This document shows positions 52,369 through 62,376 of a stretch of DNA of 64,000 nt, in pieces. The stretch covers positions 1 to 64,000 of the forward strand of contig JAFJTR010000071.1 in assembly GCA_022559985.1 (NCBI GenBank), in the 5' to 3' direction. The DNA is from Parastagonospora avenae f. sp. tritici 18332-5 (taxonomy: Eukaryota; Ascomycota; Dothideomycetes; Pleosporales; Phaeosphaeriaceae). Below the pieces are notes generated by a model. The model saw only the letters and a list, made by a program, of their open reading frames with translations, did no database searches and was not told the DNA's origin. The position numbers were made by a program, and so were the translations under genes. The first letter of the stretch is position 1. Each line of letters starts with the position of its first letter.

Positions 52369-53472
52369 TCACCATTCGACGCTGTGTCGGACTCTTCGTT
52401 GCGTGCCGGACATTGGCTTCTTTACGACCATCCAGAACATGATTGATGTCGCGAAGCTTAGCGCGTACCTGCTCGCAATCAGCAGCTGTATAAAGCACGA
52501 AGTGGATGGGCACAAACCATGTGAAGATGTACTGGGTGTGGTTGTTTCTCAGGTTCACTGTTGGCGCTCTACCAATCGGTATACCCTTGGGTTCTCGCTC
52601 ATAGTTTGTGAGCAAATCCGGCGCTATTGCTTTATTAGATACCCCCATTCAAATATTTGAATACCAAACTTACTCATCGTCTCCTCAACCCACACTCTCT
52701 GACTCCCAGTATGCTGTGCCATCTCCTCGACACTCGGGAAGAACCACTTCCCCTTCTCCGGCTCATTCCTAGGCGTGAACATATTGCCCTTTGGTGGAAT
52801 CCTCAACAACCCCTCAACCATGACTTCTCCCTCTGGTAACCCCCCGCTATTCTTTCTAAACCACTGAGGCGCCGTATCCTTCTTAATCCACCCTCTACAA
52901 CACAATATCTTATGCACATTCCCCCTCGCATCCGTCCTCTCCAGCGGCGTAACAACCGTATACCCCTCCTCGCCATCCAAGATCCTCGGCCCAATCAACA
53001 TCTCCTGATCATGCCTCAATCTGCCCCGTGCATAAACCTTGCGATAATCAAACGCCTCCAGCATACTCTCGTCGATGCGCAGCGGCAGCTCCAGCGGCGG
53101 AAACGTCAATCGATCTTCAAACCGCGCGACCAGTTCTGTCTTCCAGCCCAGTCGCTGCACTTGCCAGCAACCGAGGATAAACGCTGTGAGAGGAATTATC
53201 GCGAGGATTATTAGTCCCGGGCCGTGTTGTTTGCCGCTTCGCACCATTTTCGCGGGCCGGTCGAGGATCGAGACGAAATTGGGGTCCAGACCGGGACCGC
53301 CGCCTACGGAGCGGCGCTGGAGGAGGAGGAGCGTAGGTTGGGATGGGGAGGGTCGGCGTTGGGTGAAGCGTTGGCGGAGGCATTGTGGGCGGAGGGCTGG
53401 GCGTGCGAGATGAGGGGTTTCTTGTGTGTAGTATCGTCTAAAAAGGTTCAGGAAAGGATTCGGTTTCGACAT
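52369..53472 (-). CDS. SHY1: Cytochrome c oxidase assembly factor Shy1/SURF1
   Basis: Three exons, complement(52369-52468, 52518-52623, 52674-53472), give 334 residues. SURF1 proteins help insert haem into Cox1 in the mitochondrial inner membrane. A presequence (about residues 1-70) precedes the first membrane helix (GPGLIILAIIPLTAFILGCWQVQRLGWK). The intermembrane domain carries PLELP, GPRILDGEEGYTVVTPLER, CCRGWIKKD, EGLLRIPPKGNMFTPRNEP and TNYEREPKGIPIGRAPTVNLRNNHTQYIFTW. The second helix is YALSFATSIMFWMVV, then KKPMSGTQRR. Reading through the last intron gives an unrelated C-terminus; splicing at the GTTTGT donor restores the family's second helix exactly. Confidence 0.94.
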
Positions 53473-53632
53473 TTTCCCTGGGGGTCGTGGTGGAGTGGGG
53501 TGAAGTTGGGATGGTTGAATGTCGAAAGTTGATGGCGGACTTCCGGGGCTAGTGACGAATGTGGGTACCTAAGTATGGGTCTACGCAGCATCTCGAACTA
53601 CTGTTCAGACCACAACACAGCTCGATAAAGAA

Positions 53633-54359
53633 ATGACTGAAATGCAATCCCATCCAGTCGATATTTCAGAGTCAAAAGTGTGCAGTCAACACCAGCATAA
53701 AGATGCTCTCGTCAACCGCCTAGACGAGCTTTTGGAGCAGTACCTGCATACCTTGGACGAGTACCAAAGGGTGCGGGATTTACTTTCCATACAGTTGTCT
53801 TCAGTGAGCTCCAACTAAACCGACTGCAAGAAACAAGGACTGATTCCATTGCAGGGCTATCTGTCCTTAGCAAAGGCAAACTTCCAGAACCGATCGACAA
53901 CCCACTATGGACAAGACAACTATGACGAGCGCATGCAGGCGATTCGGAAAGTGTAAGACTCTACCTCAAGCAATTTTGATAGTGAGGTGACCTCTGACAT
54001 TTCGCAGTACAGTTCAGGGAGAGGAAGACATTTCACTGATCTCTCTCCTTGCTGCGAAGAAAGAGGAAGCAGAAGTCAAGACCCAGAGTAACGAGAAATC
54101 AAAAGATGGAGGGCCCGAGAAGGAGCCAGTCCCTACATCAACTGAGCCCGATCTTGACAAAGAGAGTAAGAAAGCGGCAAAAATTGTAGACCCACTGCGC
54201 TGGTTTGGCATATTAGTGCCGCCCGCTCTCCGCTCTGCACAATCGAGCTTCATCAGTGCAGTTGAGGGGCCCGTTCCACAATTGGTGGAAGTGACAAGAG
54301 AGTTGCGGAGTCAAGAAATCGAAATTGGAAGGGTGAGGAAGCAGATCAAGAAGCTGTAG
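53633..54359 (+). CDS. VMA22: V-ATPase assembly factor Vma22 (CCDC115-like)
   Basis: Three exons, 53633-53803, 53855-53952 and 54008-54359, give 206 residues. Vma22 with Vma12 and Vma21 assembles the V-ATPase Vo sector at the ER. Typical segments are LVNRLDELLEQYLHTLDEYQRVRDLLSIQLSSGYLSLAKANFQ, then HYGQDNYDERMQAIRKV. The C-terminal motif is PLRWFGILVPPALRSAQSSFISAVE and a final coiled coil ending in VRKQIKKL. A Lys/Glu-rich disordered linker separates the halves. The gene ends 74 bp from the stop of the convergent CENP-O gene. Confidence 0.88.
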
Positions 54360-54433
54360 TTCAAGTCTACTACGAATGAAATTGTTAACAAAACCGGGTA
54401 TCATGATAAGCAATGAACTCCATCCCTCCACCA

Positions 54434-55375
54434 TCACTCTCGCTGTACGCCTCTTTCCGACATGGGTTGCTTCAGTCGCCGGATGAGACCTCCAATGGGC
54501 CCGATAGCCTTTTTGCTCACTAACATGTCTCGACTGCCGTCTCTGGCTCTGCAGGATACTTTTTCGATGCGTCCGTCTTTGGTGACGGCCATGACTGCAA
54601 CCCGTCGATCCGACCATGTAATTGTGAGCTCCCTCACTGCAGCATCAGTCTCGATGTCAAGGATGCGAACGAGTCCCTCCTCAACGCCATCGTCCTCCGC
54701 ATCCGAACTCGCTTCGTCGTCGCTAACGAATGCGTTCAGGATCTGCCCAGTGTTCGCGCCTTCACCATCGTTTTTGTCCCTTGACATCAGGCTCGATATC
54801 CCCGCCTCCTGCTTTAAGTCTTCCACCGCCTTGACTCGCATGTGCCAGCTGACTAGTTCTTTCCTCAGTAGCTTCCCAAAGCGCACCAAGTCCTGCTCCG
54901 GGTCGATCTCAGCGTCTTTCCAACTCGTCGGTAGCCACTTGTTCGCCAAGTGCTGCAGAGGTATACACGGCGGGATAGTGTGTTTGTGTATTTTCAGCAA
55001 CCTATTACCGATGCGCTCTTTCCAGTTCAGAAGCACGTGGTATGTTTCGATAAACTTGCCGCCAATTGCGACGTCGATGCTCACGCCGAGTATGTTGCCG
55101 TTGTTGATCGCATTGGGGTCGGGGTCTTTGACTTTGTAGGCAGTCACGCCGGCGCAGGCGCGATATATGTTTTCGACATTACGTTTCGATTGCTGTTCAA
55201 TCGCGCGCTGTGCAGCGCTTGAGGACTTCGATTTTTGGTTTGGTGTTTGGAGACGCGCTGATAGGTGGGGTTGCGATAGAAGGACGGACGCGAGGTTCGA
55301 GCGGTGCGCCTGGAGAGTGGCTATTTGAGCGTGCAAATCGTTGATGTCTGCATGAAGATCTTCGGTCGTGGCCAT
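54434..55375 (-). CDS. Kinetochore protein CENP-O (Mcm21/Mal2)
   Basis: Single exon of 313 residues from the ATG at 55375 (MATTEDLHADINDL). The frame is open to 55630, but the added residues look non-coding and the family begins at the coiled coil. CENP-O is part of the COMA/CENP-O-P-Q-U complex of the inner kinetochore. Signatures are INDLHAQIATLQAHRSNLA (coiled coil), NVENIYRACAGVTAYKVKDPDPN, GNILGVSIDVAIGGKFIETYHVLLN, LKIHKHTIPPCIPLQHLANKWLP, DLVRFGKLLRKELVSWHMRVKAV and WSDRRVAVMAVTKDGRIEKVS, i.e. the tandem RWD domains. An acidic linker (SDDEASSDAEDDGVEEG) interrupts the second half. Confidence 0.92.
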   Translation of the reverse strand: MATTEDLHADINDLHAQIATLQAHRSNLASVLLSQPHLSARLQTPNQKSKSSSAAQRAIEQQSKRNVENIYRACAGVTAYKVKDPDPNAINNGNILGVSIDVAIGGKFIETYHVLLNWKERIGNRLLKIHKHTIPPCIPLQHLANKWLPTSWKDAEIDPEQDLVRFGKLLRKELVSWHMRVKAVEDLKQEAGISSLMSRDKNDGEGANTGQILNAFVSDDEASSDAEDDGVEEGLVRILDIETDAAVRELTITWSDRRVAVMAVTKDGRIEKVSCRARDGSRDMLVSKKAIGPIGGLIRRLKQPMSERGVQRE

Positions 55376-55816
55376 GATGAGGCAGTGGAAGTCTTGTGTG
55401 ATTGTGTTGTTGGAAGGCAATGTCGATTGCTGGTCGCGCGTGAATCCCCACAACTGTCGCGTCAACACGTGCCGAACAAGGATGTTTAGGGCCTTGTGGG
55501 TCGCCGCTGCTGATCGAAAGGACACGGTTCCAACCAAGAACAACCCACTTGATCCGCGGCCTTCAGCGCTCCATAGTGGTGCCGCCGCAGAAACGTATCT
55601 CCGCCGTTTCGTAATACGTTCATTTCCCAACTAGCTGTCATTCTCTTGTACCTACTTTGCTGCGCGCCTTTCCTTCTCCCTGCTCCGTCTCTCACTCAAT
55701 CGACCCCCGCAAACGGTACCACTCCGCGCTAGCACAGCAACCTCCTTTTGACCTGACGAGCGTCATCCAAACTACCCCTCGATATCGAAGATCTGTGCTC
55801 AAAAGCATCACCACAA
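55376..55816. promoter_or_regulatory. Divergent intergenic region, CENP-O and acetyl-CoA transporter
   Basis: 441 bp holding both promoters. Frames extend through it on both strands but none has recognised features. No clear TATA box. Confidence 0.45.
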
Positions 55817-57629
55817 ATGAGCAAACGAGTGTCCAAATCCAAGAACCGTGGCTCTATACAACGAGAAGGCTCGACCGACTCCCTCCACGAAAAGGGCAAC
55901 GGAAATGCGAATGCAACCAGCACCAACATGAACGCCAACCTTTTGGAACACCGGCGGAAACACAACTCAATCGATGGAACGTCCCCTTCGAGTCAAGCTG
56001 CCTCGCTGATGGGCAACTCGAGCTTTTCCCTCGATGACGATATACCATCACTGGACAAGGACGATGAGGGTCCATCCAAGGGCTTCTTCGAGCTGAGTAA
56101 GAAGGATCAGCGCAACTTCTTGCTGCTCGTCCTGCTATACTTCCTCCAGGGTATACCCATGGGATTGGCGCACGGCTCAGTCCCATTCTTACTGAAGAAT
56201 GTGGTTTCGTACTCGGCTATTGGCGTGTTTTCGCTAGCAGCCTACCCATATTCACTGAAGCTGTTATGGAGTCCGATCGTGGATGCGGTATGGTCACCCA
56301 GTATCGGTCGTAGGAAGAGTTGGATCCTGCCCATCCAGACAATCTCCGGTTTCTCTATGATCTGGCTAGGAAAGCACATCAACAAGATGATGACGGATGC
56401 CAGCGACAATGAGGGCGGCGTGTGGAACTTCACATGGTGGTGGTTTGCGCTGGTCTTTCTGTGTGCGACACAAGACATTGCGGTGGACGGATGGGCCCTG
56501 ACTCTTCTTTCCAAAGAGAACCTCGCATACGCCTCGACCGCGCAGACTGTTGGTCTCACAGCTGGCCAGTTCCTCTCGTATACCGTATTTCTCGCTTTCA
56601 ACTCCAAGGACTTTTCCAACCGATGGTTCCGCCCAGCCAATGCGCCTGCCGAGACTGGGCTTATGGAGCTGGATAGTTACCTTACATTCTGGGGCTGGGC
56701 ATACTTGATTGTCACTGCTGGTTTGGCTTTCATGAAGCGCGAGGACCGCGACAAGACTACGGACAGTATCAAAGAAGTCTACCAAACCATGTGGGGCATT
56801 CTCAAGCTCAAGAACATCCAGTCCTTCATCATCATCCACTTGATCGCCAAGATCGGCTTTCAGGCCAACGATGCGGTGACGAGCCTCAAGCTGCTGGATA
56901 AGGGTCTCAAGCAAGAGCAGCTTTCTCTTGTCATCCTCATCGATTTTCCTGTAGAAGTCTTCTTGGGCTACTACATCGGCAAGTGGTGTCAGTCCTATCC
57001 ACCAATGCACATCTGGTGTTGGTCGTTCATGGGACGTCTGGCGGCCGCTGGATTTGCGCAATTCGTTGTCTCGGTTTTCCCCACTGACGGCGCGGGCGGG
57101 TCGTTCTTGTTACTTGTCATTGCTGAGCATGTACTATCGACTTTCATGAATACTGTCATGTTTGTCGCAGTCAGTGCCTTCCACGCCAAAATCTCAGATC
57201 CGCTCATCGGTGGAACGTACATGACACTTCTTGCTACGTAAGTTTACCTCACGTAATAACTTGGAAAGACTCTCCCTACTAACATGCTATAGTGTATCGA
57301 ACCTTGGTGGAACGTTCCCTCGCTACTTTGTTCTCAAGGCCGTCGACATGTTCACCGCAGCGACTTGCTTACCACCAGCAAATCCACCAAAGGTCGAAAC
57401 CCTCAAGGGTGCGCCTATCACCCAAGCATTTTCTTGCGTTGGCGAAGCCGACAAGCACCGATGCCGAGATGGTGGTGGTGTCTACAAGGTCACCACAGAT
57501 GGCTACTATATCGTAAATGTCCTATGCATCATTGTGGGAGTAGTCACATTTACGTTCTACATCAAGCCGGCGGTGATGAAAATTCAGTCCTTGCCATTGC
57601 GAGCATGGCGGATAGCTGGAGGAGCATAA
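55817..57629 (+). CDS. Acetyl-CoA transporter (AT-1/SLC33A1 family)
   Basis: Two exons, 55817-57237 and 57293-57629, give 585 residues. SLC33 transporters move acetyl-CoA into the ER/Golgi lumen for protein or glycan acetylation. After a disordered N-terminus of about 90 residues come about twelve membrane helices, starting with NFLLLVLLYFLQGIPMGLAHGSVPFLLK, the family signature. Other marks are YPYSLKLLWSPIVDAVWSPSIGRRKSWILP, FALVFLCATQDIAVDGWALTLL, IIIHLIAKIGFQANDAVTSLKLLDKGL and TYMTLLATVSNLGGTFPRYFVLKAVD. A Cys-containing lumenal loop (CLPPANP..CVGEADKHRC) precedes the last helix (IVNVLCIIVGVVTFTFYIK). Confidence 0.93.
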
Positions 57630-58745
57630 ATACCTGTTTGAATTATAATCCTGAGTAAGATACATATAGTGTGCAATTACTACATACTCTATGCGTTCGT
57701 CAAGTCGCCGGTCTCAGACCTGTCTTCTCCATAATCATTCTTCTGCTTTGTGATCTGCGACCCTGATGTCCCACTCAATGAGTCAAACTTCAATGCCATT
57801 ACCAAGAACAATCTCAGATAGGGCAATGGTCCGCATACCGGTATCAGTCCACACCGCCCCCGGAATAGACGCATCTTTAGAGCGACCTGAGGCTCAAGTT
57901 GGGGCGCACGTCCGTTGCGCGCTGCCTCGTGACAAGGCGTCTCTGATCGGCCAACGACGGCGCTACTGAAGCGCCGAACAAGACTAGGTGCGCCACCGTC
58001 TCAGAGACAGGCAGGGCTGCTCCGAGGTGCATCAGGCGTCTCGATTTGATGACTTTATTGCGATAGCCATGCAATGCAACTGAAGATACATCTCTGCCTT
58101 TGCATGGATGATCAACGGAATACAATACATACTGACAGACTATTAGTGGAGTGCCAAAGTGCACGGAGGCATGAAATATTAGTGAGTACTGAGCCAGACA
58201 TTGCAAAACCACAACCAACGTTTCTGTCAGCAGGACAGGCCTCGAACGCAGAGCCCACAGCGCCATTATCTATGCCGAGCATGCCGATGACGGAATACCT
58301 GCAACGGCCCGGTGCCCTTTCCCGTGGTCTGACGTTTTTTCTGCCAAAGACACTTTTATAGCTGCAGTATCTTGCGGCTCTTTCTCGAACAACCCAACCC
58401 AACTCCCTGCATCTTTCCTCCGAACACAGCGCCGAGCCCTTGAGCTAAACCCAAAGAGGCGCGCGTTTTGACATCTGTCGCAAATTATCTGCTGATGTCC
58501 TCTGCTTGAATCTGTCTACATAACTTCCACATACTTCTTACCATAACTTATACACCTGCGACTGTCGCTTGCTCTTGTGTCCCGACAACAACCGACTCCA
58601 AAGCCCCTACACCGCTCCTACTGCTAGCAGTTTATAACTCTAGCCTGCTTCCTTCACTCGGGCCTTCGACCACTGCAAGAGCATTTCTGCCGTCGGACTC
58701 CCGATTCTTGTCGCGTTGTAATCGCCAAGTTCTGAAGCACATACC
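57630..58745. other. Intergenic region upstream of the peroxiredoxin gene
   Basis: About 1.1 kb. Minus-strand frames at 57877-58266 and 58112-58402 are open but unrecognised. The right end, 58480-58740, is C/T-rich, as expected for the peroxiredoxin leader. Confidence 0.4.
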
Positions 58746-59485
58746 ATGGCTTTTCCAGTATACACGCCCAAGGCGCGCGTGCAAAAACCTGCACCACACT
58801 TTTCTGCTACAGCCGTTGTTGATGGCACATTCGAAGGTACGCTTCCACATTCCTCAGACCTAAATACAACCATCATGTAGACCACAACTAACAATTAATC
58901 TTAGAACTCTCCCTAACAGCCTACACCTCCACAAAGCAATGGCTCGTCCTTGGCTTCGTCCCCATGGCCTGGACCTTCGTCTGCCCCACCGAAATCATCG
59001 CCTTCAGCGAACGTATCGCCGACTTCACTGCTCGTAACGCTAGCGTCGTCTTCGCATCCACAGATTCTGAGTACAGCCTACTCGCCTGGACCATGGCGAG
59101 TCGGAAAGACGGTGGACTGGGCAAAATCGACATTCCCTTGATTGCCGACAAGAACCACAGCATCAGCAAGGACTACGGAGTCCTGATCGAGGAGGAGGGC
59201 ATCGCGCTCAGAGGACTGTTTTTGATCGACCCCAATGGTGTCGTGAGACAGATCACCATCAACGATCTCCCTGTTGGCCGCAGTGTGGACGAGACGCTCC
59301 GTCTGATCGACGCCTTCCAATTCACAGACAAGTACGGGGAGGTCTGCCCTGCAAACTGGAACCCTGGTGATGAGACCATCAAGGCTACACCAGAGGGTAA
59401 CAAGGAGTACTTGGGCAAGGTGCATGCAGACACCAAGATGTCTGATGTTGCGAAGACGAACGGTAAGTCCATACCGGCGAGATAG
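58746..59485 (+). CDS. Typical 2-Cys peroxiredoxin (Prx1/AhpC type)
   Basis: Two exons, 58746-58836 and 58905-59485, give 223 residues. The enzyme reduces H2O2 and organic peroxides using thioredoxin. The peroxidatic site is PMAWTFVCPTEIIAFSER (usual form is DFTFVCPTE, so A-W replaces D-F) and the resolving Cys is in YGEVCPANWNPGD. The GGLG loop of eukaryotic, oxidation-sensitive forms is present (KDGGLGKIDIPLIAD), but the C-terminal helix has EYLGK where the Y-F motif is expected, and the tail is different (DTKMSDVAKTNGKSIPAR). No presequence is seen, so it is probably cytosolic. The frame uses one 68-nt intron with good ends. Confidence 0.94.
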
Positions 59486-60079
59486 TAAGTCTTGTACTTA
59501 TTAGATGTAGGAACCTCATAGATCTTGGTTTAGATTAGCCTGCGATGTTTCTCTACTTTCGCGGCATAGGATAGGCGCTAGATAAGACTGGCTTCTTGAC
59601 TCTTAGATTTGCGGGTGGGTGGAGGATGTGTATATACTGTTTGGTGGTTTCTCAGCCTCGTCTGTAGCTCATTCATCTCAATCGTATTCTTATCGGATTG
59701 CAGTGGCCGATATGTTGAACCCAAAATTGATATCTGCGATCGGATCGGGAGTCGCATAACTAAGTGAATGAAATCCTGATAGGAGACAGGGCTCTTGTCG
59801 GATGTCATTGCGGCTGCCGTGATCTCGGACAATCCTCGGCCAAATCGACGCGCCACCCTGAGCTTGTCTACCCAGTGCCCATGGATTCATGTGTCAAAAC
59901 AGCACACCTTTCCGAACTCTTTACAAGTGTCCGCCTATGTAATCAACTTCGAATTCTCTTCATGACCTCGATTCGTGTTGACCTAGGAACATCGGAGGGA
60001 ACTGAAGGTATCACGATTCCCAGCAGGGTCCGCGTGATAGAGACGCAACTGAACGCCTGAGCCACATTCACGATCCCAA
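59486..60079. other. Intergenic region between peroxiredoxin and Myb genes
   Basis: Holds the peroxiredoxin 3' flank and the Myb gene's promoter. A 98-codon plus-strand frame at 59764-60060 is unrecognised and could in principle be an upstream exon, but I see no support. Confidence 0.4.
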
Positions 60080-62068
60080 ATGCGACATCATGCTGCTCAA
60101 GACAGTACGAAATCTGGTGCGCCGATTGCGCAGGTTTTAAATGATACGAATCCAATCCAAGATGCCTCAAATTCTTCTTCAGCGTCACATGTGTCCCAAG
60201 CAGCACCCTTTAGTGGTAAGCTAGCTGACCTACTGCTTAACACACCGGATCGACTGCGAACAAGCGAGTGGAGACGTACAGAGCATCAATATGAGGAACC
60301 ATCCCGGACAGCTGGTGAAAACCCGGTCTTCAAACTTCCGCAACTTCCACAACTGCCCACCAAGACTACAGAACGTGCTAGGATACCACCTTTGCTCCAG
60401 GGTCTGCACCAGCCACCTCCGCTCCCACCTTCTGGGAGACTGTTTCCGCCCATCACGGATGGAGCCAGCGGCTTTGAGCAAGGCATTTGCGACAGGATCA
60501 ATTCTGCAAATACATCCCATGAAGCGTGGAGTAAAGCAAGTAAGGACAGTGTGTCGTCTAGAACTGCGGAACCAAACGATTCGACCGATGTCGATGGTGA
60601 ACACGATAGGGGAGATCAAGATGAAACACCCTCAGCAAAGCCTGTGTCCACCCAGGATGAAGACTTGCCTTCTCCGCCAGCGGTCGACGGAAGCGAGCCG
60701 CAAGCAGCGCCTCAAAAACAGAAGGGCAAAAAGAGGAAGAGGTGGTCTGACGATGAGACCCGAGACTTGCTACTAGGTGTCAGCAGATTTGGCATCGGCA
60801 AATGGAAGAGGATTTTACAGTGCCCAGATTACACGTTCCATGAACGGACAGCCGTTGACCTGAAGGACCGATTCCGCGTATGCTGTCCACCCGAAGGCTC
60901 AAAGCGCAGAGGACACAGACGACAGGATGATGAGACAGGAGAAATTACAACTTTGCTAAAAGCAACCGATCAATCAGAAGCTGGAGCAGAGAGACCAAGC
61001 AACGAGTCTTCAACCCCGGAAGACGTCAGCGGCCAACTCGCTGAAGATGAGTTGCGAGTGACGCATCCAACATTGGCACAACTAGGTATTAACACGCCTT
61101 TTGCTAAGAGTACACGGCGACCGCGTCGCGGCTTCACGTCCCGAGATGATGAAAATCTGCGCAAGGGATTCGAAAAGTACGGTGCTATGTGGCATCTGAT
61201 GCGCGACGACAGGGAATTAGGATTTGAGACTCGACATGCTACGGACTTGCGCGATCGATTTCGCATCCGATTTCGACAAATATACGCTCAGGCAGGCTAT
61301 AAAATCAGGCCCAAAGTCAGGACCAGGCGAGATCAGAAGGAAGATCCGAGCAAACCATCAGACACTGCACCCTCCCAGGAACCGAAAGAGTCTAGGAAGA
61401 GAAGTCATGTCGAGGACAGTGTTCCGGAAGTCACTGTCAGTGATGTTACAGAACGCTTTCTGGTACCTGCATCCAGCGCGAAGCAACAACTACCCTACAC
61501 CTTCTACCAGACTGACCCTGGCCCTTTCTCTTTCGGAGATGTCTCGAGCGGGATGCCACCAGACAAGGACGACTTCAGCAACATCGTCCTGAACCGAAAC
61601 ATCCTACAGTGGGCCGATGCAAATAACTTCCTAATGGCAAACGCACCATCGACCGCGACCAGCTCATACGCAACGAATCACGCCCTCGACATGTCGATGC
61701 ACGTGACATATCCCAACGACGGCCACATCGACCCCATGGCCACGCTCAAACTCCCCCTGATGGGCATGGGCGGGCCATCCTCGAACCAAAACTTCCTAGG
61801 CAACCAGCCATCGTCGTCGAATTCTCGGCTGTCATACCCGTCTGACACCTTAGCTCCCCCGAATCCGTGGCAATCGTTCAGCAAGAGTGCCTCGTCGGAT
61901 AGCCTGCTGCGCACGCCCAATCTCCCAACGATTGTATTTCCGCATGTACCTGCTGCGAGTGCGAGGGGGGCGGTGCATAATTTGCCTCCGCCGGCGGATT
62001 TGTTGTCGGGGATGGGGCATGGAGGGGATGTGGATCCTGAGGGGGATTTTGGATGGGGACCTACTTAG
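60080..62068 (+). CDS. Double Myb/telobox DNA-binding protein (Teb1/Tay1-like)
   Basis: Single exon of 662 residues. Two Myb/SANT domains are visible. The first, near residues 216-270, is RKRWSDDETRDLLLGVSRFG, KWKRILQCPDYTF and TAVDLKDRFRVCC. The second, near 345-400, is RRGFTSRDDENLRKGFEKYG, WHLMRDDRELGF and HATDLRDRFRIRF. The V-D-L-K-D-R-F-R block is the telobox, found in proteins that bind TTAGGG-type repeats. S. pombe Teb1 and Yarrowia Tay1 have the same two-Myb layout; they act at telomeres and at TTAGGG-containing promoters. The N-terminus is Pro-rich and disordered. The C-terminus is rich in Ser, Asn and Met, suggesting a transcriptional region. The start could lie on an upstream exon. 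Confidence 0.85.
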   Translation: MRHHAAQDSTKSGAPIAQVLNDTNPIQDASNSSSASHVSQAAPFSGKLADLLLNTPDRLRTSEWRRTEHQYEEPSRTAGENPVFKLPQLPQLPTKTTERARIPPLLQGLHQPPPLPPSGRLFPPITDGASGFEQGICDRINSANTSHEAWSKASKDSVSSRTAEPNDSTDVDGEHDRGDQDETPSAKPVSTQDEDLPSPPAVDGSEPQAAPQKQKGKKRKRWSDDETRDLLLGVSRFGIGKWKRILQCPDYTFHERTAVDLKDRFRVCCPPEGSKRRGHRRQDDETGEITTLLKATDQSEAGAERPSNESSTPEDVSGQLAEDELRVTHPTLAQLGINTPFAKSTRRPRRGFTSRDDENLRKGFEKYGAMWHLMRDDRELGFETRHATDLRDRFRIRFRQIYAQAGYKIRPKVRTRRDQKEDPSKPSDTAPSQEPKESRKRSHVEDSVPEVTVSDVTERFLVPASSAKQQLPYTFYQTDPGPFSFGDVSSGMPPDKDDFSNIVLNRNILQWADANNFLMANAPSTATSSYATNHALDMSMHVTYPNDGHIDPMATLKLPLMGMGGPSSNQNFLGNQPSSSNSRLSYPSDTLAPPNPWQSFSKSASSDSLLRTPNLPTIVFPHVPAASARGAVHNLPPPADLLSGMGHGGDVDPEGDFGWGPT

Positions 62069-62376
62069 GTTGGGATGGAAGGGGCAATGGGTATGTGAAT
62101 CGAATTGGACTCCGGGGAACTTGGAGCATGGGGGTATGCAGTTACAGAGGGATGATGAACAGTGTCATGACTAATGATGTTAGTATGTAGCGAGACATAC
62201 ATTACGAAGCTGTAGCTGTATTCCAACCCTCTAATTCACGTTGACGAATTAAATTGAGGTAAGCATGTGAGATGTGTGTTCAGAGGTACAAATCAGTATA
62301 GCATTACATTCAAATACTGAATTGTTCCACCTCCATCTCAGATTCTCATGGAACTTTCCGCCTCCCCTCATCATCC
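62069..62376. other. Convergent intergenic region, Myb and annexin genes
   Basis: 308 bp between two stop codons, AT-rich at 62160-62330. Nothing is seen. Confidence 0.4.

Noticed and set aside
52355..52648. A 97-codon minus-strand frame as a separate gene
   Set aside because: It is SHY1 exon 2 read through the last intron; splicing gives the known second membrane helix.
55376..55630. An 85-residue N-terminal extension of CENP-O
   Set aside because: It does not resemble family members, covers the likely promoter, and the ATG at 55375 begins the conserved coiled coil.
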